Positions 28,236-36,875 are shown, counted from the first letter of the stretch. The stretch is DNA of 64,000 nucleotides from CBDEFX01 sp965237635 (GCA_965237635.1 CBDEFX010000002.1:1550001-1614000), one strand, 5' to 3'. Made by a program: numbers and translations. Notes: generated from the sequence alone by a model not told the origin.

Positions 28236-29140
28236 TCAGTAGCCGAGTCTCTTGAGCTCTTCCTGCACTTCCTTTCCCTGAGAGAGCGTTCCCTGAAACG
28301 CGACGATCACCGAGTCGACGCTGGCCTCCGAGCCGCCCGTCCTGATTCCGGCCAGCTCGATGCGGGTGCGATGGAGCGAGGCCTCGCATCGATTGACCTG
28401 GAAAAGCAGCTGTTCGACCCGTAGCTGAAGCTGGTCGAGCAAGTCTAGAAACTGCCTGCGGGCGGCCAGGGTGTCTTCCTTGATCTTGAGCCGCTCCGGC
28501 TGCTCCTCATCGCCCCTGGCAACGTGGACCGCCCTCTCCAGTTCGGTGACCTCTTTTTCCAATTTCTCTCTGCCGGTGGATTGACCGGCATCCAGTAGCT
28601 CCAGGGCGTCGGACAGAAGATTGAGCCCCAGCCGGTAGGTCTCTTCGGTCAGGACGGGCACGCGGGCCATGGACAAGGGGTCGCTATCGGTGTGGCGCTC
28701 GAGCGCGGGCTGCAGCTTCCCGTATTCGTCGACCAGCTCGTTCAGGGCTGTCAGACCTTCATCAGAGCCGACGCCCGATAGTCCGCTCTCAAGGAACGCA
28801 AGCCGCTCGCTCACCTCCTGCTGCCCGCGGCGCGCGAGCTCGAGGTCCTGCAACATCAGCATCTGCCTCTCGCTTGCCGCGTATTCGTCTGCGTAACGGA
28901 AGACGAAGCGCCAGGCGAGTGAAGCCGCGGCTGCGATGCCGCAGGCGAGGAGCACGAGAGTCGCCCATGCCCCATTGCCGAATACCGGCGAGAGCAGCAG
29001 AAGGTACACAACACAAGCAACTGCACCGGCCAGCGGCAGCAGGGTCGCCGGATGCTGGACGGCGTTAGACAGCAGCAGCCGTCGGTCGAGGTCGTGCGTT
29101 GCGCTGTGAGTCGTGTTCGGGGTTGACGTTCGAGCCTGAT
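28236..29140 (-). pseudogene. XpaC-like membrane-anchored coiled-coil protein, 5' end displaced by IS110
   Basis: The frame encodes two adjacent membrane segments (LLPLAGAVACVVYLLLL; ATLVLLACGIAAAASLAW) followed by ~200 residues of charged helix with coiled-coil character (REKLEKEVTELERAVHVARG, RRQFLDLLDQLQLRVEQL). This layout and the location just upstream of telA match XpaC-type partners of TelA; family membership is inferred. The coding frame runs upstream to the IS110 end at 29141 with no start. Joining it to the other IS110 flank gives ATG (30444) and MRHQARTSTPNTTHSATH in frame, so IS110 split the gene after codon 2. A GTG at 29009 would give a shortened product lacking most of the first helix. 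Confidence 0.65.
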
Positions 29141-29153
29141 GCTCCTATAGATG

Positions 29154-30227
29154 TCAAGGAGTGCTGTGGGATAGGGCTGAGTTCCGTAGGACGGAGAAGA
29201 CCTCGCGAGCGACATAGCGTTTGAGGCAGCGGATCACCTCAGCCTTGCTCATTCCCTCGGTGGTGCGACGACGCATGTATGCCTGGGTCCGCTCATCATG
29301 ACGAAGTCTGACGACAACAATGCGATGGAGTGCCGCGTTGGCCTGGCGGTGGCCGCCTCGGTTGAGCCGATGCCTGTTGGTCTTGCCGGAGGAAGCAGGG
29401 ATGGGATTGACACCGCACAGGGAGGCGAAGGCAGCCTCGGAGTGGAGGCGGTCAGGGTTACTCCCGGCAGCAATGAGGAGGGTCGCCGCCGTGTCTGGTC
29501 CTATGCCGAAGCCATCCACCAGGGCTGGGGCTGCCGTCCGTGTGAGTCGTTGGATCTCGGCCTCCAGGTCCTTTATCTCATTACCGAGTTGACGGTAGCG
29601 ACGGGCAAGGGAGCGAAGAGCATACTTGGCCGCCGCGGTGGGACCCTCCATACGACCAGGCCGGAAGCTCTTGGACCGGGTGACAAGGGCAGCAGCGGTG
29701 AGGCCAGTGAGGTGCTCACGAAGCCGGGCCGGGGCCGTGACAACCAGGGCCTTCATCTGGTTGATTGCCTGGGTGCGAGCCTTGACGGCCGAGTCCTTGG
29801 TGCTCTTGAACATACGGGTCATTTCGACTTCACCTTCACCTGACTTGGGAGTGGCATCGGCTACTCCGGCAAGCACGGCACGCGCTGCCATCTCCGCATC
29901 AGTGGGATCGCTCTTCCCCTTCCGATAGCGGGTTGACCGGTCGGGCCGGTTGACCTCCACTACGGTATGGCCCCTACTGGTCAGGAATCGGGCGACTCCG
30001 GCGCCGTAGGAACCGGTGCCTTCAATCCCGAAGGCATGAATCTCTCCCAGGCCCCGGGACCACCGTTCGAGCTCCTCATACCCATGGGTGGTCGCCACTG
30101 TGTGAAGCTCCCCCAGGCGGACCCCCTGACGGTCAATGGCCACCGCCACATGCTCATCCTGGTGGGTGTCGACTCCGACGACCAGCTCAACACCACGACT
30201 ACCTTTATGACCGACGACTCCTGTCAT
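29154..30227 (-). CDS. IS110-family recombinase (DEDD type), copy 1
   Basis: 357 aa with SD GGGAGG. N-terminal RuvC-like DEDD domain: VGVDTHQDEHVAVAID, Glu in FGIEGTGSYGAG, Asp pair in SDPTDAEMAARAV. C-terminal transposase_20 domain with ASLCGVNPIPASSGKTNRHR, containing the serine expected in the catalytic loop. Such enzymes integrate circular intermediates under direction of a bridge RNA. The frame is intact. Confidence 0.95.
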   Translation of the reverse strand: MTGVVGHKGSRGVELVVGVDTHQDEHVAVAIDRQGVRLGELHTVATTHGYEELERWSRGLGEIHAFGIEGTGSYGAGVARFLTSRGHTVVEVNRPDRSTRYRKGKSDPTDAEMAARAVLAGVADATPKSGEGEVEMTRMFKSTKDSAVKARTQAINQMKALVVTAPARLREHLTGLTAAALVTRSKSFRPGRMEGPTAAAKYALRSLARRYRQLGNEIKDLEAEIQRLTRTAAPALVDGFGIGPDTAATLLIAAGSNPDRLHSEAAFASLCGVNPIPASSGKTNRHRLNRGGHRQANAALHRIVVVRLRHDERTQAYMRRRTTEGMSKAEVIRCLKRYVAREVFSVLRNSALSHSTP

Positions 30228-30249
30228 TTCTACCTCCCGGAGGATTGCG

Positions 30250-30437
30250 CGCCGGCCAGGTGAGCGGACAAGACTGCGATGGGGCGTGGGGCCAGGCTCC
30301 TATAAGGTCACTGCTCGCCTTGCCGAGGGCACTTCTGGCGCCACCTCGAATCGAGTCGACAGATCAGGCTGAAGGCATGATGCCAGTCTCAGAAAGGGTC
30401 AGGCCCGAGCCGAGGTGGCCCGGGATTCATCATCGCA
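30250..30437 (-). ncRNA. Candidate IS110 bridge RNA, copy 1
   Basis: Read on the minus strand from the element end toward the recombinase: left target guide TGAGAC (30391-30386), equal to the six bases just outside the insertion (flank CTTATGAGAC); right target guide AGCCTGAT (30370-30363), exact complement of the other flank ATCAGGCT; left donor guide TATAGGAGC (30304-30296), equal to the element's own far end; right donor guide CATCGCAG (30281-30274), complement of the near end CTGCGATG. Order and strandedness follow the published IS621 bridge RNA. Transcript ends are estimated. Confidence 0.78.
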
Positions 30438-30511
30438 GTCTCATAAGTCGAGCGATGGGTTTGACGGAGTGTACACTCATTGGAGTCAGACCGACTTAGG
30501 GGGTGAAGTCG

Positions 30512-32035
30512 ATGCCACTTCGAGCGATGGGCCGAGAGCAGATGTGGATGTTGCCGCCAACGCTTGACGAGCTGGTTCCCCCTGACCATCCGGCAAGATT
30601 TGTTGCTGAGTTCGTAGACGCGTTGGACCGGCGCGGATGGGCTGACCTTGGTGTTGAGATAGATGGGGAGTCTTTGGGAGCACCGGCGTACCATCCTCGC
30701 GCGCTGCTGAGCGTATGGCTGTACGGCTTCATGACGGGGGCACGCTCGTGCCGCAAGCTGGAGGCGGCTTGCCGGGACCAGATACCGTATCTTTGGCTGA
30801 CAGGGTGGCAGCATCCGGACCACAACACCTTGTGGAGGTTCTACAAAGGACATCGTCAAGCTATCAGGAAGTTGTTCAAGCGTACGGTGCGTATGGCGGT
30901 GACGATGGGCTTGGTTGACCTGGCGGTGCAAGCAGTAGACGGTACGAAGGTCGGTGCGAATGCAGCAAAGGATAGGACCTACGATGCCGAGGGATTGCGC
31001 CGGCTGTTGGACCGGCTGGAAGGTGCAATAAGCGACCTTGTGGCTCAGAACGAGGCGGGAGAGGATGCTGTCCCTGCACACTTGCCACAGGAGCTGGCCG
31101 ACAACGAGACCCTGAGAGAGCAGATACGACAAGCGATGGACGAGCTTGCGGGCCAAGAGGAGCAAGAGCGCATCAACCTCACTGACAAAGACGCTCGGCT
31201 GATAAAGAGTGGTCAAGATATCGTGCCCGGCTACAACGCCCAGGCGATGGTCTCGCCTGTAGAGGCTTCCTTGGGAGTGACCGGTATGTTCATCACCGCA
31301 GCCGATGTGGTCGATGAACCTCATGACTATGCTCAACTGGCTCCGATGCTGGAACAGGCAGAGGAGATGACAGGTACCAGAACGCATATGACGTTGGCCG
31401 ACGGTGGTTATCACTCTGGGAACAACCTGGATGAATGCGTCCGTAGAGGCCAACAGGTGGTAATGCCGGAGGCACAACGACAGGCATTGGAGCACCCGTA
31501 TCACAAGGACCGCTTTACCTACGACGATCGGAGCGACAGCTATGGCTGCCCCCAAGGCCAAAGACTGCCCTTTACCCGTTTCAAGCGCACCAGGGGTACA
31601 CTCATGCGAGTGTACCGAGCCTCTGGGGCCATCTGCCGGGTGTGCCCTGCCTTCGGGGTCTGTACCAGGGACGGCCGTCATGGACGTGGCCTGGAAATAG
31701 GGCCTCACGAAGTTGCTCTGCGTCGTCATCGGACCTGGATGTCCACTGACCAAGCCAAACAAGCCTACAAGCACAGAAAGCAGCTAGTCGAACCCGTCTT
31801 CGGGATCCTCAAAGAGCAACGGGGGGCACGTAGATTCTTGTTGCGGGGCAGTGCCAACGTCGCGGCTGAATGGGCTTTGTTGGCCACAACGTTTAACCTG
31901 CGCACCCTCTGGCGCATATGGCGTACCCGCACCACGACCAGTTCGAGCCGGCGCCCGAGATCCACCGCATTCTCAGCCTTTCGATGGACCAGGCTGCTAT
32001 CGTTCCCGCAGCCATTACTTGCTCAGACTCACTAG
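30512..32035 (+). CDS. IS1182-family transposase (element B)
   Basis: About 507 aa from ATG 30512 (SD AGGGGGTG). MLPPTLDELVPPDHPARFVA and LSVWLYGFMTGARSCRKLEA are typical of this group; catalytic acids likely Asp in VQAVDGTKVGANAAKD, Asp in MTLADGGYHSGNN and Glu in RKQLVEPVFGILKEQRGARR. Unrelated at the ends to element A. I could not find paired terminal repeats, so the limits (about 30445 to 32150) are uncertain. The last ~35 residues look atypical. It separates the XpaC-like start region from the rest of the cluster. Confidence 0.9.
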   Translation: MPLRAMGREQMWMLPPTLDELVPPDHPARFVAEFVDALDRRGWADLGVEIDGESLGAPAYHPRALLSVWLYGFMTGARSCRKLEAACRDQIPYLWLTGWQHPDHNTLWRFYKGHRQAIRKLFKRTVRMAVTMGLVDLAVQAVDGTKVGANAAKDRTYDAEGLRRLLDRLEGAISDLVAQNEAGEDAVPAHLPQELADNETLREQIRQAMDELAGQEEQERINLTDKDARLIKSGQDIVPGYNAQAMVSPVEASLGVTGMFITAADVVDEPHDYAQLAPMLEQAEEMTGTRTHMTLADGGYHSGNNLDECVRRGQQVVMPEAQRQALEHPYHKDRFTYDDRSDSYGCPQGQRLPFTRFKRTRGTLMRVYRASGAICRVCPAFGVCTRDGRHGRGLEIGPHEVALRRHRTWMSTDQAKQAYKHRKQLVEPVFGILKEQRGARRFLLRGSANVAAEWALLATTFNLRTLWRIWRTRTTTSSSRRPRSTAFSAFRWTRLLSFPQPLLAQTH

Positions 32036-32176
32036 GCCCGCCAGATCTGCAGATTCGAACGCGTGGATGGGCTTCTTGTGGCCGGACACAACGCCTTTAT
32101 GGGACAGGCTTGTTCATGTGCCCCTCCTGTCGAGGCCTGCGATTTCTACGACTTCGTGCTGCACTAGGGGTCGTGA

Positions 32177-32213
32177 AAGCAGAGACCACAGCTCTTCGCT
32201 GTGGTCTCTGCTT
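32177..32213 (-). terminator. Strong hairpin after the zinc-finger membrane gene
   Basis: Perfect 16-bp stem (32177-32192 with 32198-32213), 5-nt loop. It lies just beyond the stop at 32254 on the minus strand and also ends the convergent IS1182-B side. It shares core AGACCACAGC/GCTGTGGTCT and the following TTTGGCCGGG with the hairpin at 32880. Confidence 0.75.
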
Positions 32214-32253
32214 CCCTGGTTTGGCCGGGGTCGTGGCCTCAACACGACCTGGG

Positions 32254-32838
32254 CTACTCCACACCGGCGTATTCCTCGAACTTGCGGAACTCCTGCACAC
32301 CCCAGAAGATCTGGGCGGCCCCGTAGACCGTCCAGCCTCCGAAGCCGCCGCCCAAGATGTTGAGAAGGCCGATAAGGACCAGGGCCGAGCCGATAGGGAT
32401 GAATATGCCGCGATGCCCGATAAAGAGGCTCAGGACACCCAGGGGCACCACGACGAATGCCCACAGAGGGTCCAGGAGGGGGATAAAGAACTGGGCGACT
32501 CCGATGAGGATAAGCGCGATCCCCCACCCGCGGAGCTCGCCTTTCATGTCACCGGCCTTATCCTCGGGCTGGGCGGTCTTACCAGTTTCAGCCGTAAGAG
32601 TCGCGACCGCGCGACCAGACTCTCTACGTTTACCATCGACACGAGCCTCTAGATCAGGATCGAATGAGGCCATGGACTTCGGCCGATCGAGCCCGTGGAC
32701 CGACTCCTGGTGCCAGGAGAGGGCGCGGTCGTCGCCCAGCACTTTTCCGCAGTCGGGGCAGACTGAGTAGCTCATCTTTTTGCCTCCTTGGCTGACTTGA
32801 ACTCTTCGGTCGCTGCCGTTCGAATCGGAATCGCGCAT
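32254..32838 (-). CDS. Zinc-finger membrane protein of unknown function
   Basis: 194 aa from ATG 32838, which has a near-perfect SD (GGAAGGAGGTGAGA). A second in-frame ATG at 32775 also has an excellent SD (AAGGAGGCAAAAAG), so two products are possible. From the second start: C2H2-like finger CPDCGKVLGDDRALSWHQES, a charged linker, then three hydrophobic helices (GWGIALILIGVAQFFIPLL; LWAFVVVPLGVLSLFI; IFIPIGSALVLIGLLNILGG). I do not recognise the family. Hairpins flank it on both sides. It reads in the same direction as the TelA cluster, which begins beyond the IS elements. Confidence 0.75.
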   Translation of the reverse strand: MRDSDSNGSDRRVQVSQGGKKMSYSVCPDCGKVLGDDRALSWHQESVHGLDRPKSMASFDPDLEARVDGKRRESGRAVATLTAETGKTAQPEDKAGDMKGELRGWGIALILIGVAQFFIPLLDPLWAFVVVPLGVLSLFIGHRGIFIPIGSALVLIGLLNILGGGFGGWTVYGAAQIFWGVQEFRKFEEYAGVE

Positions 32839-32879
32839 TCTCACCTCCTTCCTTGGAGAGGCTTGTCGGCGGGAAAACA

Positions 32880-32906
32880 AAGACCACAGCTACTTGCTGT
32901 GGTCTT
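32880..32906 (-). terminator. Rho-independent terminator
   Basis: 11-bp stem (32880-32890 with 32896-32906) with a TTTGTTTT-type tract on the minus strand. It follows the small basic-protein gene and precedes the zinc-finger gene, so it may attenuate rather than separate. Confidence 0.75.
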
Positions 32907-32939
32907 CGCCTAACCCTGTTTTGGCCGGGTCGCCGCCAG

Positions 32940-33278
32940 CTATTCGATTATGCTGTCTGCGATTGACCCGTTCGCTGTCCTCCGTGGTGGGTGGTCGATT
33001 AGTGCCTTGGGCGGTCTGGCCGGTCTGCCGGCCTCAACCAGCCTGGCTCGACCCGACCTGTCCCACCCCTGGCCGGGCGGCGGCGCGTGGGCGGTCTTAC
33101 GATTGCCCCGGTACCAGGTCCGAGTCTTGGTCGGGACCCTCATAGCGCCGGTCTCTCCCGATACTTTATAGTCAAGGCGCGCCAGCCGGGCTGCCAGTCG
33201 TGCCTCCCTTGTCGTCACCAGTCGCCGGTGTCGCTCGGCCCGCCGCTCCCGTCGTGTCGTGAAGGTCATCGTATTCAC
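32940..33278 (-). CDS. Small basic hypothetical protein
   Basis: 112 aa from GTG 33278 (SD AAGGAAGG); a second start is ATG 33269. Very basic, Arg-rich N-terminus (TTRRERRAERHRRLVTTREA, LAARLARLDYKV) and no membrane segment; may bind nucleic acid. A terminator directly after its stop supports it as a real gene. Divergent from the 903-aa gene at 33454. No family recognised. Confidence 0.45.
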   Translation of the reverse strand: MNTMTFTTRRERRAERHRRLVTTREARLAARLARLDYKVSGETGAMRVPTKTRTWYRGNRKTAHAPPPGQGWDRSGRARLVEAGRPARPPKALIDHPPRRTANGSIADSIIE

Positions 33279-33388
33279 CGGCCCCTTCCTTCGGCGTCGA
33301 CTCTTCTTGACAACTGTCTGCATCGTAGAGTACGTTGGTGCGACGAACAAGTAGAAAAGGCGGAGAAAGCTCACCAATTTTACTACAG

Positions 33389-33428
33389 CGTAGCAAAACA
33401 AACTTCGCATAATGTCGTGATTGCTACG
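33389..33428. promoter_or_regulatory. Dyad element, candidate operator/promoter
   Basis: Perfect 8-bp inverted repeat CGTAGCAA (33389-33396) and TTGCTACG (33421-33428), 24 bp apart, enclosing the -10-like hexamer CATAAT (33408-33413). It lies in the divergent intergenic region 25 bp before the 903-aa gene. Confidence 0.45.
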
Positions 33429-33453
33429 AAAGTTGCAGGAGGCGTAGAAAAAG

Positions 33454-36165
33454 ATGCAGAAAGTAGACGTGGTATTCAGCCCCGAGATCCCACCGGACCT
33501 GGAGCATGCGTCCCTGATCCGAGAGGAGGCCTTTGACTGGCTTGACTCCCGCTACACCGGGGTCGAGTCGTTCAAGACCGGCGATGTGCTGGCGATGGCT
33601 GGTCAGCAAGGGAAGCGCTGGCTGATCGCCCGGCTGCGAGAGCGAGGCATCGGGAACGAGGAGCTCTTCGGCCTGCCCGCTACGGCAGACGCTCTCACAG
33701 TATTGTTTCTCCACTCGAAGGGCGTGAAGTTTCGGGAGGCCGTCGATACCGTCGTCGGTAGGGAAGATGGAGCGCGGGGCGTTGAGCCGAAGTATGGAGG
33801 AGTATGGAATCGCCTGATCGTCGTAGCCCTACGCCGCCTGCGAAGATACGTTCCGGCGCGTCTTTTCGCCGGTGCCATATTCTCCCTGATTCCCGATCCG
33901 AAGGACCACTCCAACTGCCTGCTCGTCGTGAAGCGCCAGAGCAGCGGAGTAGACCTGAATGGCTCCGACAAGCCTCGGACCGTCAGCCACGACTACGTGT
34001 TCAGAAGCATTCTGGAGCGGCCGGCCCCCTCGTGCTCGATTGTCGCCCCTTCCCTAGAGGTCGTGTTCTTCGGGCCGGAACAGCTTCCCAGCAGGGCGGA
34101 GGTGAGGGCACGCCAATTCGTCAGGCTCCAGGTGACGACTGAGCGCGAGGTCTATGAGCTGCTCCTGGGCACCATGAGGCCGGTGTCTGTCTCCTCGGAC
34201 AGCTCGACCGTCGAATTCGTCGGCAGGCTGCTCGATATCGCGCTCCTCGACTTCGAGCACTTTCATCGAATGAAGTCGGACGCCAGGTTGGAGGCCGCCA
34301 TCCAACCGGCGCCGGGGTTCGCGGATGACCTCCAGCTATGGCTGATAGCGCAGCTCGTTGGTTCCATCTACCCGGGTTCGCTGTGTGAGATAAACGGCGC
34401 TTCAGAGACCCCGTACGGCGGCAGGGTCCTCGCCAGCTCCGCGGCTAATCCCTGGGAGCCGTCGCCGTGGGACCCTCCCAGGGGCCTGGAGATGCTCTCC
34501 GGATACGCGAGCCGTGTCGGCGTGCCACTGGTGGTCGAGAAGGTCGAACATCCGTGGACCCTGGTGGTCAAGTCCGTGGAACCGGAGATACGATACCTCA
34601 GGAGCCACGCGTCAGATGACTCGGGAACGGACGACTATTCGGCCGTGGCCTTGCCGATTATCTTGAGCTCCGGTGACTCGATAGGAGCGTTTTACACGCT
34701 GATGCCGCAGTTTGACGCCCCTCGGCTGGGGGTCGAGGTGCGAATACTGACGCTGTTCAGCCGGATGATAGGAGAGATAATCGAGCGGCAGACAGCAGCC
34801 GCGCACTCTGCCGTGGTGTCGGCAAACGTCGCCACCTTTGCCATTCTAGACCAGGAGCAGTTCCGGTCTGCTCTGCTGGACCTGTTCAGTAGGACGGCTG
34901 ACGAGATACTTGAAAACGAGCATCTTCAGCAGGACGTCAGGCTCCCTTTCCTTCTGCTGTCCGCGGACCGGCCTCTGCCGGATGAGTATGGGCCGGCTGT
35001 GTCGGTACGTCTCAGGGAGTGGCTTGTCGAGAACCTCCGCCATCTCGAGTGGCGTTCGTTCGTGCGGTCGCATCTGTCAGACGCGTTAGAGGACTCTGAG
35101 TCGCAAAGCTTCATGGGCGAGCTGCCGACGGTCGGGATGGTAATCGCGCTCGGCAAACTCGTATCGAAGGATGAGTTGGACCGGATCCGCAACGCCTTCC
35201 CAACGACGATCAACAGGACGTACCCCACCAACGCACCCGCGAAGCTGGTGGCATGGGTCCTTGACGTGCCTGCGAAGCGAGTCCTGGACGCGGCCAAAGC
35301 CGATGACTTGCGGGGCCTGGCAGACGACGTAGAGCGTTGGGCTTTCAACGTGGCATCGGTGGTCGACGACGTCGACATGAGCTTCAGGCTGGCCCACGAT
35401 CAAGGGGAGTGGGACTCGGCCCTCAGGAGGGTGCGCAAGGCGTTGCAGAAGGAGGGCGGGCGTACTAACTCGTACCTATACAGAATAGCTGCCGAAAGCT
35501 CGTTCTCGTTGGGCGACTGGCCCGGCGCTCTCAGATATGCCCAGGAGGGGGCCAGGCTGAGCAGAAACGAACTGGGCGCCGGGTTCATCCGGTCGATATG
35601 TCAGGAAGCGGATGCCCATCTCTTCATGTGCGATCCTGTCCACGCATGGGACCTGTATTCCGAGGCCTCGGTCCAAACGCCGACTCACCCGCTACCTCGC
35701 TACTACCGGGGCCAGGGCCTCTTGCTAATGGCGAGGCTCCTCCGTGTATACGAGGACGAGAGGCGCATGAACATGCGTTTGGACGACGCAGAGGCAGAGC
35801 AGATCAGCGCGGTCCTCAACACACTGACAGAGGGGGCCATGGACGACCTGACGCTGGCGGCAGACCTTCTCGATCAGTGGGGACTGATCCCGGAGTCGTA
35901 CCAGTACAGGAATTTCCACCTTGTTCCAACCTTGATGGCCCAAGGAGTCGCCTACCTGCTGTCCGGCTCGCCCGGCCCTGCCGCGGCCCGTCTCCAGAGC
36001 GCACGGCGGTCGTTCCCAAAGGACGACCTTTTCTTCCGAGAGTTCATCTTTGCGAAGTGCTGGGAGCAGGGGCTTCACAGGCGGTATGGAGAGCTATTAT
36101 TAAGCGACGACTGGGCGCTGCTTCGCGACCGACTCCAGGCGGCATTCGGCGAGCCGGGAAGCTGA
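33454..36165 (+). CDS. Large cytoplasmic protein with TPR-like C-terminus, possible signal-responsive regulator
   Basis: 903 aa, ATG with GGAGG upstream. No signal or membrane segment. Residues ~150-240 and ~300-460 look like small-molecule or GAF-type sensor folds (SAVALPIILSSGDSIGAFYTL, VRILTLFSRMIGEIIERQTA is GAF-like). Residues ~640-900 are helical repeats of TPR type (WDSALRRVRKALQKEGGRTN, SLGDWPGALRYAQEGARLSR, HLVPTLMAQGVAYLLSGSPG). No DNA-binding or catalytic motif was recognised. Divergent from the TelA/VWA cluster across a dyad, which suggests a linked role. Domain calls are by eye. Confidence 0.7.
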   Translation: MQKVDVVFSPEIPPDLEHASLIREEAFDWLDSRYTGVESFKTGDVLAMAGQQGKRWLIARLRERGIGNEELFGLPATADALTVLFLHSKGVKFREAVDTVVGREDGARGVEPKYGGVWNRLIVVALRRLRRYVPARLFAGAIFSLIPDPKDHSNCLLVVKRQSSGVDLNGSDKPRTVSHDYVFRSILERPAPSCSIVAPSLEVVFFGPEQLPSRAEVRARQFVRLQVTTEREVYELLLGTMRPVSVSSDSSTVEFVGRLLDIALLDFEHFHRMKSDARLEAAIQPAPGFADDLQLWLIAQLVGSIYPGSLCEINGASETPYGGRVLASSAANPWEPSPWDPPRGLEMLSGYASRVGVPLVVEKVEHPWTLVVKSVEPEIRYLRSHASDDSGTDDYSAVALPIILSSGDSIGAFYTLMPQFDAPRLGVEVRILTLFSRMIGEIIERQTAAAHSAVVSANVATFAILDQEQFRSALLDLFSRTADEILENEHLQQDVRLPFLLLSADRPLPDEYGPAVSVRLREWLVENLRHLEWRSFVRSHLSDALEDSESQSFMGELPTVGMVIALGKLVSKDELDRIRNAFPTTINRTYPTNAPAKLVAWVLDVPAKRVLDAAKADDLRGLADDVERWAFNVASVVDDVDMSFRLAHDQGEWDSALRRVRKALQKEGGRTNSYLYRIAAESSFSLGDWPGALRYAQEGARLSRNELGAGFIRSICQEADAHLFMCDPVHAWDLYSEASVQTPTHPLPRYYRGQGLLLMARLLRVYEDERRMNMRLDDAEAEQISAVLNTLTEGAMDDLTLAADLLDQWGLIPESYQYRNFHLVPTLMAQGVAYLLSGSPGPAAARLQSARRSFPKDDLFFREFIFAKCWEQGLHRRYGELLLSDDWALLRDRLQAAFGEPGS

Positions 36166-36356
36166 CTTGCGTACGGTGTGTGGAACGAGAACCGGCCCGC
36201 AAGGAGGATGACCGACGAGAGAGTCGGATGCTAAGATGGTAGCCATGAAATCAGTGGAGCGCACAGGAACCTGACATGGTTGCGCTCTAGAGCTAATTGA
36301 GGCACTATTGCCACGAACGCAATACGCTCACGGCGGACAGATAAGGAGGTCCGACT

Positions 36357-36752
36357 ATGGCAACGGAGACACAGCGGCTGGTCCCCATGGTAGTCCACGG
36401 GACTCAGCCGGCCAGCACGACCGCTCAGACTCCTGGGATGGACCGTCGTCCCGCTATCCATAAGTCGACGGTCGGCGCCAGCAAGATCTGGTTTGGGACG
36501 GTTACCTCAGATCCCAAACACACGGGTCCACCCCACCACCATGGAGAGGCGGAGACTGCCGCTTATGTGATTTCGGGGCACGTCCGCGTTCACTACGGTG
36601 AGGACTTCAAAGAGTCGATAGAGGCCGGACCGGGCGACTACATATTCGTGCCGGCCAACCTTTGGCACGTTGAGGAAAATCCCTACGACGAACCGTCGGA
36701 ACAGTTCCTCGCCCGCGGGCCGGACAACATCGTCGTAAACATGGACCAGTAG
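36357..36752 (+). CDS. Cupin-domain protein
   Basis: 131 aa, SD ATAAGGAGG. One conserved cupin barrel: motif 1 GPPHHHGEAETAAYVISG with metal-binding His and Glu, motif 2 GPGDYIFVPANLWHVEEN with the last His. Small single-domain cupins bind a divalent metal and act as isomerases, dioxygenases or sensors; the substrate cannot be told. A strong terminator follows, so it is probably monocistronic. Confidence 0.88.
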   Translation: MATETQRLVPMVVHGTQPASTTAQTPGMDRRPAIHKSTVGASKIWFGTVTSDPKHTGPPHHHGEAETAAYVISGHVRVHYGEDFKESIEAGPGDYIFVPANLWHVEENPYDEPSEQFLARGPDNIVVNMDQ

Positions 36753-36772
36753 AGGCTCCGGCAATCATAGAC

Positions 36773-36806
36773 AGGCCCCTCCGCACGTCGCGAGGGGCCT
36801 TCTTTT
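36773..36806 (+). terminator. Rho-independent terminator of the cupin gene
   Basis: Stem of AGGCCCCT with AGGGGCCT (8-9 bp), GC-rich loop, then TCTTTT. Confidence 0.85.
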
Positions 36807-36875
36807 GTGGCGAGGCTGGAATTGAGAGTGGAGGCCGTTCAAAAGGGGTAGGCTCGTAGAGCTACGAGCCAGGTT

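Larger units (their letters stand above)
29141..30437 (-). mobile_element. IS110-family element copy 1
   Basis: ~1297 bp with no inverted repeats, as usual for IS110. The end near the stop codon reads CTATAGGAGC (minus strand); the other end reads TGCGATGATG. Boundaries were set by comparison with copy 2 and by restoring the interrupted gene. Noncoding DNA of 210 bp upstream of the recombinase holds the candidate bridge RNA. Confidence 0.88.
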
